Of a stretch of 64,000 nucleotides of DNA, positions 59,868-64,000 are shown piece after piece. Below the pieces are notes generated by a model, which ran no database searches, had not been told where the DNA came from, and saw only the letters and a list, made by a program, of their open reading frames with translations. Source of the DNA: an uncultured Eubacterium sp. (GTDB lineage: Bacteria > Bacillota > Clostridia > Oscillospirales > Acutalibacteraceae); the NCBI GenBank assembly GCA_910577195.1, contig CAJTLP010000002.1, positions 1-64,000 on the forward strand. The letters are read 5' to 3'. The translations under genes were made by a program, and so were the position numbers. Each line of letters starts with the position of its first letter. Positions within the stretch are counted from its first letter, which is position 1.

Positions 59868-61040
59868 ATGGATTATCGTAAAGAATCATTAAAATTACAC
59901 GGTGAATGGAAAGGTAAGCTCGAGGTTACTGCAAGAGCTAAGGTTAACGACAAGGACGCTCTTTCACTGGCATACACTCCCGGTGTTGCAGAGCCTTGCC
60001 TCGCTATTCAGAAAGATTATAACAAGAGCTGGGAGCTTACACGCCGTTGGAATATGGTAGCAGTTATCACAGACGGCACAGCTGTACTCGGACTCGGTGA
60101 TATCGGCCCTGAGGCAGGTATGCCTGTAATGGAGGGTAAGTGCGTACTCTTCAAGGAATTCGGTGATGTTGATGCATTCCCTCTTTGCGTTCGCACAAAA
60201 AATGTGGATGAATTTGTTGAAACAGTTTATAACATCAGCGGTTCCTTCGGCGGTATCAACCTTGAGGATATTGCCGCTCCGAGATGTTTTGAGATCGAAG
60301 AAAAGCTTAAGGAAAAGTGTGATATTCCTATTTTCCATGATGATCAGCACGGCACAGCAGTTGTTGTTTCAGCTGCACTGATTAATGCAACAAAGCTTAC
60401 AGGCAAGGCACTTTCAGACTGCAAGGCTGTTATCAACGGCTCAGGTGCTGCCGGTATTGCAATTGCAAAGCTCCTTATGTCACTCGGTCTGCGCGATGTA
60501 ATCCTCTGTGACCGAACAGGTGCTATCTACGAGGGCAGAGAAAACCTCAACGCATCAAAAGAGGATATTGCAAAGGTAACAAACAGAGAAATGACAAAGG
60601 GCTCACTTGTTGAGGCGGTTAAGGGCACAGATATATTTATCGGTGTATCTGCTCCGGGTGTACTCACTCAGGATATGATTAAGACAATGAATGTTGATCC
60701 AATCGTTCTTGCTATGGCGAATCCGACTCCTGAAATTATGCCTGACGAAGCTAAGGCAGCAGGTGCCAAAATCGTTGGTACAGGACGTTCAGACTTTCCG
60801 AACCAGATTAACAACGTTGTTGCTTTTCCGGGTATTTTCAGAGGTGCTCTTGATGTAAGAGCAAGTGCTATCACAGAGAATATGAAGATAGCTGCCGCTT
60901 ATGCAATCGCATCACTTGTTGACGACGACAAGCTCACACCTGACTATATTCTTCCGTATGCTTTTGATGAAAGAATCAAAGACACGGTTGCAAAGGCTGT
61001 TGCTGATGCTGCTGTTAAGGACGGCGTAGCTCGTATATAA
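59868..61040 (+). CDS. NAD(P)-dependent malic enzyme
   Basis: A 390-residue enzyme, the short bacterial form, converting malate to pyruvate and CO2. SLAYTPGVAEPCLAI has the catalytic Tyr; VITDGTAVLGLGDIGPEAG and GDVDAFPLC follow; the metal site is DIAAPRCFEIE; HDDQHGTA has the catalytic acid; NGSGAAGIAIAKLL is the nucleotide loop. AGGAG precedes the start. It lies downstream of glpK and the LDH2-family gene. Confidence 0.94.
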   Translation: MDYRKESLKLHGEWKGKLEVTARAKVNDKDALSLAYTPGVAEPCLAIQKDYNKSWELTRRWNMVAVITDGTAVLGLGDIGPEAGMPVMEGKCVLFKEFGDVDAFPLCVRTKNVDEFVETVYNISGSFGGINLEDIAAPRCFEIEEKLKEKCDIPIFHDDQHGTAVVVSAALINATKLTGKALSDCKAVINGSGAAGIAIAKLLMSLGLRDVILCDRTGAIYEGRENLNASKEDIAKVTNREMTKGSLVEAVKGTDIFIGVSAPGVLTQDMIKTMNVDPIVLAMANPTPEIMPDEAKAAGAKIVGTGRSDFPNQINNVVAFPGIFRGALDVRASAITENMKIAAAYAIASLVDDDKLTPDYILPYAFDERIKDTVAKAVADAAVKDGVARI

Positions 61041-61060
61041 ATAAGTATATATCATATTAT

Positions 61061-61099
61061 AACAATCCCTTGTGATAAATCACAGGGGATTATTGTTTT
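61061..61099 (+). terminator. Terminator of the glpK cluster
   Basis: AACAATCCCTTGTGAT (61061-61076) and ATCACAGGGGATTATTGTT, with one bulge and a T-run. Confidence 0.8.
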
Positions 61100-61121
61100 T
61101 ACAAGCATAATATGTTATGAT
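61093..61121 (+). promoter_or_regulatory. Promoter of the 61148 gene
   Basis: TTGTTT (61093-61098), 17 bases, TATGAT (61116-61121). Confidence 0.45.
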
Positions 61122-61147
61122 ATCCGTAAAAGATTCAGAGGTGCAAT

Positions 61148-61699
61148 ATGTCGATAAAACAGGGTGAATATTTAAAAAAGCTGAGAAATGAGAATAATTT
61201 GAGCCAGGAGCAGTTGGCTGAAAAGCTTGGTGTGTCGCGTCAATCCGTATCAAAATGGGAGCAAGGCATTTCAACACCTGATATTGATAACTTTGTTAAG
61301 CTTTCAGAACTTTACAACGTTTCTGTTGATTCTATGCTTAAAGGTGAAGAGCTGAACGAAGCTCGTTCAGTTGCTTATGCAGATAAAAAGCCTGAAAAGA
61401 AAAAACGCGGCTGGTTATTTGTATCCTATCCTGTACTTATGGTAATTCTATATGCGGTTATCGGAGTAATATTTTCGGCAAGAGGCTGGGCATTGGGATG
61501 GATTGTTTTTCTGACAATTCCCCTCTTTTATACCGGAATAATCGCGGCCGAAAAGAAAAAGCCTATCATCTTCTGCTACCCTGTTTTGGTGCTTATCCTA
61601 TTTTTATTATGTGGCTTTTTCCTGAAGCTGTGGCACCCTATGTGGATCATATTTTTAACCATTCCTCTTTTCTACATTATCACTGCAAAGAAGAAATAA
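61148..61699 (+). CDS. XRE-family HTH protein with membrane segments
   Basis: A 183-residue protein. The HTH domain is at residues 5-63 (YLKKLRNENNLSQEQLAEKL, SRQSVSKWEQG). A basic linker is followed by four hydrophobic segments (about 90-108, 112-128, 138-155, 160-176), arranged as two similar pairs (FLTIPLFY occurs twice). Membrane-bound XRE regulators of this build are common in Clostridia and probably respond to envelope or autoinducer signals. GAGGTG precedes the start. Confidence 0.8.
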   Translation: MSIKQGEYLKKLRNENNLSQEQLAEKLGVSRQSVSKWEQGISTPDIDNFVKLSELYNVSVDSMLKGEELNEARSVAYADKKPEKKKRGWLFVSYPVLMVILYAVIGVIFSARGWALGWIVFLTIPLFYTGIIAAEKKKPIIFCYPVLVLILFLLCGFFLKLWHPMWIIFLTIPLFYIITAKKK

Positions 61700-61704
61700 T
61701 GATG

Positions 61705-61738
61705 TAAATCCTGTATTCTATATACAGGATTTATTTTT
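61705..61738 (+). terminator. Terminator
   Basis: TAAATCCTGTAT (61705-61716) and ATACAGGATTTA (61722-61733), then T-run. Confidence 0.85.
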
Positions 61739-61984
61739 TCGTCTTTATACGTTTTTAGACTTTTGTCGTTTAATGGGTAACAATTTGTCAATAGTTGTGG
61801 CTAAAATTTGTTGATTAGTTACAATTATTACAAAAAGGTTACAAGAAACGTTGGTAAGCTTTCCTATAGATTACTATGCCTTTTTTATGATAAAATGCAA
61901 AACGATGTTGGACAAATGACTTTTCTTGTTAAAATTGACGAAAAAAACGTCATATCAAAGAAAGCATTTGTAAAGGAGGCAGCT

Positions 61985-62629
61985 ATGAGAAAGCTAATTA
62001 AAAACAGCATTTTATCCGTTTTATTGACTATTATCGTTTTAACCGTTTTCCCTACAACAGTATTTGCAGAAGAATTTGAAGCAAGATTGACAGCTCCAAA
62101 CGGTGAGCCTTATTACACCTCCGAGCTCAATGCATATTCCCAGACAGGCTATGGTATGCCGAATTGTGTTGCATATGCCTTTGGCAGAATATATGAGCTT
62201 AACGGAGAAAGACCGCTTATTGATCACGGTAACGCCGGTGAATGGTGGTTTATCAACAAATCTAACGATTATTATGAATACGGTGACGAAGCAAGACTTG
62301 GTGCAATCGCCTGCTGGTCAGGTCACGTTGCAGTTGTTGAGGATATATCAGATGACGGCGGAATAACTGTTTCCGAATCCCATTGGGGCGGTCAGTATTT
62401 TAACACGAATGTTTATTATGATATGAGCTCACATTACGGACAGCATTTCTACGGCTATATATATGCATATGAAGAGCCGCCTGTAGAACTTCCTGAGCCG
62501 GAGCCTTTATATAAAATGGATGAGCCGTATTTTGAGCCGCAGGAAAAGACCTGCTTTTCTGCTCTTGAATTTGCACAAAGCAACAATACGGTAATGAATC
62601 CGAGAACAAATTCATTATTAAATAATTAA
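61985..62629 (+). CDS. Secreted CHAP-domain protein
   Basis: A 214-residue protein, starting at ATG 61985 behind AAAGGAGG (a longer frame to 61808 has no site). The signal peptide is residues 1-28 (LLTIIVLTVFPTTVFA). The CHAP amidase/peptidase domain has the catalytic Cys in GMPNCVAYAFGR and the His in GHVAVVEDI; ESHWGG is also typical. A Pro/Glu-rich tail (EEPPVELPEPEPL) ends the protein. It probably cleaves peptidoglycan cross-links or stems. The 285-base region before it has no clear promoter. GACG-A-run-CGTC around 61937-61951 may fold. Confidence 0.82.
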   Translation: MRKLIKNSILSVLLTIIVLTVFPTTVFAEEFEARLTAPNGEPYYTSELNAYSQTGYGMPNCVAYAFGRIYELNGERPLIDHGNAGEWWFINKSNDYYEYGDEARLGAIACWSGHVAVVEDISDDGGITVSESHWGGQYFNTNVYYDMSSHYGQHFYGYIYAYEEPPVELPEPEPLYKMDEPYFEPQEKTCFSALEFAQSNNTVMNPRTNSLLNN

Positions 62630-62636
62630 ATAACAA

Positions 62637-62692
62637 AAAACAGTGCTGTAAGAAAAAGGATAATGACCTTCATCTTACAGCACTGTTTTCAT
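62637..62692. terminator. Bidirectional terminator
   Basis: 17-base arms AAAACAGTGCTGTAAGA (62637-62653) and its complement (62673-62689) with a 19-base loop. Confidence 0.8.
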
Positions 62693-62868
62693 TATAAATC
62701 ATCAGCATCCTGAACCGGCTGTTCCAGCTCATCATTATAGTACATATCTGCCGGTATCCCTGTATAGCTTCCATCCACATCACAGTTTACCATATCCGGA
62801 CTGATATAGGATGTCAGATCAATGATCGGCTTTTTGCCAAGGTTTTTTCTGTTTTTCTTTTTTTCCAT
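62692..62868 (-). CDS. Small unknown protein
   Basis: A 58-residue protein starting at ATG 62868, chosen because GGGGTGAT sits four bases upstream (a longer frame begins at 62895). The N-terminus is basic (MEKKKNRKNLGKKPIIDLTS), the C-terminus acidic (NDELEQPVQDADDL). No family recognised. Its ribosome site lies in the 3' arm of a hairpin (62875-62902), so its translation may be controlled. Follows the 62913 gene on this strand. Confidence 0.5.
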   Translation of the reverse strand: MEKKKNRKNLGKKPIIDLTSYISPDMVNCDVDGSYTGIPADMYYNDELEQPVQDADDL

Positions 62869-62874
62869 TAAAAT

Positions 62875-62902
62875 CACCCCTGTTATATTTTGCACAGGGG
62901 TG
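62875..62902 (-). promoter_or_regulatory. Hairpin covering the ribosome site of the 62692 gene
   Basis: On the minus strand CACCCCTGT (62902-62894) pairs with ACAGGGGTG (62883-62875), ten-base loop; ACAGGGGTG holds the ribosome site. No T-run follows, so it is more likely a translational switch than a terminator. Confidence 0.45.
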
Positions 62903-62912
62903 TATTTATTAT

Positions 62913-63536
62913 TTATAATTTTTCAACATCAATATTGGATATTTTTTCCATAAATTGCTTTGTGCTTATAATTTCACCCATTTCGATATACTCGTCCATA
63001 TTCATATTAAAATTATTAACAAAAATCGGAACGTCATTATATTCCACATCAATATGAATCTTCTCAGCATCCGACATAACCTGCTTTGGATTGCAGGTGT
63101 GAATATCATAAAGCTTTCTGACAACAGTCTCATTATTCCTTACATATTCAAGAATCACATTTCTTGAGGATTTTGAAATGGAAATGTACCTTACCTCTTC
63201 CTTGGAAAGAGCCAGCGCCATAGGCATCTGCGCAACAGCCTTGCAGGCACCGGAATTAACAAAAAACTCATTAATAAAAATGGATTCCAGCTTGCTTGTA
63301 TCATCAGGCACAATGATTGCAAGAATATACTTATTCAGCTTTTTTCCGTAAATACCCTTCATAAATTCCTTGAAATAGTACTGACATTCAGCTATCTTTT
63401 CAGCAAATTCATGATAAAAAGGAATATTCGGTGATGGATTGAGGGACGGCATTGTGAAAGTTTTAAACTCATCACTTTCATTATCCCTCACAAGAATATT
63501 GTCATTCGTAATGATCATAGCAACAGTCTTAGCCAT
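62913..63536 (-). CDS. Unknown protein, weak actin-like (PilM/FtsA-type) resemblance
   Basis: A 207-residue protein. IVPDDTSKLESIFINEFFVNSGACKAVAQMPMALAL resembles the region in actin-fold proteins (PilM, FtsA, MreB) where 'vP.....r..i..a...aG......ep.Aa' is found. Nucleotide-binding phosphate loops are not visible, and it is shorter than those families, so it may be a partial or pseudo-actin fold. GAGGTG precedes the start at 63536. Co-directional with the small gene at 62692. Confidence 0.4.
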   Translation of the reverse strand: MAKTVAMIITNDNILVRDNESDEFKTFTMPSLNPSPNIPFYHEFAEKIAECQYYFKEFMKGIYGKKLNKYILAIIVPDDTSKLESIFINEFFVNSGACKAVAQMPMALALSKEEVRYISISKSSRNVILEYVRNNETVVRKLYDIHTCNPKQVMSDAEKIHIDVEYNDVPIFVNNFNMNMDEYIEMGEIISTKQFMEKISNIDVEKL

Positions 63537-63682
63537 TATGTCACCTCAATAAATTTATCTTTATTATTTTACTACATACTATGTTTTAAATCAATAAAAT
63601 TTAATTTTTTAAAAAATATGATGAAATAACGGCGGATATATGATACAATACTTGAGTGATAACATATAAAAGGAGATTCTAT

Positions 63683-64000
63683 ATGTCAAACAATAACGAA
63701 ATTGATGATATCTTAAATGAACTGAAAAATAAAAGAACAGACAATGATACAAAAAACAATGCAGATAAAAGAGCAGATGATTTCTTTTACACATTCACTC
63801 CCCCTGAAAAGACGGAGAAGAACACCGCAGACCAAAGCCTTACATTTGATTTGAACTTTAACGATGATAATAAAACGGAAAAGGCTGCTGCATTCAACGA
63901 ATCGAATAATTTTGAAATTATCAACGATTCCTTCCGCACATCTGCTCAGGATGATATTGAGACAAATGAAATATACACCCAGTCACCTGACGATAACGAC
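63683..64000 (+). CDS. Unknown protein, partial (runs off right edge)
   Basis: 106 codons from ATG 63683 (AAAAGGAG upstream), open at base 64000. The visible part is hydrophilic and disordered, rich in Asn, Asp, Glu and Lys (NNNEIDDILNELKNKRTDND, then ADQSLTFDLNFNDDNKTEK), so it is an N-terminal tail of a larger protein. The pattern EIDDILNELKNK is often seen in cytoplasmic tails of clostridial LCP-like or other envelope proteins, but nothing further can be said. Confidence 0.7.
   Translation, partial: MSNNNEIDDILNELKNKRTDNDTKNNADKRADDFFYTFTPPEKTEKNTADQSLTFDLNFNDDNKTEKAAAFNESNNFEIINDSFRTSAQDDIETNEIYTQSPDDND

Overview
The window looks like part of a chromosome from a spore-forming gut Clostridia species, most likely in the Oscillospirales (Ruminococcus-like). 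The evidence is moderately low G+C, AGGAGG-type ribosome sites with frequent TTG and GTG starts, SpoIIE, a one-chain glycyl-tRNA synthetase, meso-diaminopimelate dehydrogenase, and plant or host glycan enzymes (GH28-like and GH95). Exact species cannot be read from the sequence alone. No rRNA, tRNA or CRISPR array was seen.

Layout. 1-150 is the tail of a mobile element (partial TnpV). 270-2900 holds an XRE regulator facing a set of Q/P/Y-rich small membrane proteins. 2.9-6.2 kb has a SecB-like gene with a cytosolic GH28-like gene, and purA. 6.3-7.5 kb has a SLOG-like gene, an XRE gene and a possible small RNA. guaA (7543-9072) is the attachment gene for a roughly 12-kb integrative mobilizable element (about 9061-21008). 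The element carries an XRE repressor, excisionase, tyrosine integrase, MobC-like protein, RepA-like ATPase, MobV relaxase, TnpV, and then an AT-rich restriction-modification-like cassette: controller, a cytosine-5 plus adenine-N6 methyltransferase fused in one chain, an HNH nuclease and three poorly known proteins. The attachment core GAGTGGGA, from the last codons of guaA, is found at both ends.

After the element come ddh, a membrane protein and a second guaA without its glutaminase domain (23172-24152), then an ABC exporter with a CARDB-like surface protein (minus strand), a 124-bp MITE-like repeat, spoIIE and a SIS-domain gene. A six-gene minus-strand operon follows (ddl-murI-DUF1934-argS-radical SAM-PH domain; 38.8 to 32.6 kb). 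Next are a three-gene membrane operon with a degenerate sortase-like protein, a G5/3D wall protein, and an XRE-controlled surface protein made of collagen-like stretches, eight beta-like modules and BspA-type leucine-rich repeats.

From 46 kb onward: glyQS, a DUF975 protein, a GH95 glycosidase with an apparently leaderless promoter, a cytidylate-kinase-like gene, an acyl-CoA ligase, an orphan ABC-2 permease, aroE-aroK, acpP, a glpK/LDH2-family/malic enzyme cluster, an XRE membrane protein, a secreted CHAP protein, and small genes of unknown role running off the right edge. Themes are peptidoglycan precursor supply (ddh, ddl, murI), purine synthesis (purA, two guaA), aromatic synthesis (aroE, aroK) and surface display. 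Almost every chromosomal gene or operon is closed by a clear hairpin terminator, many serving both strands.
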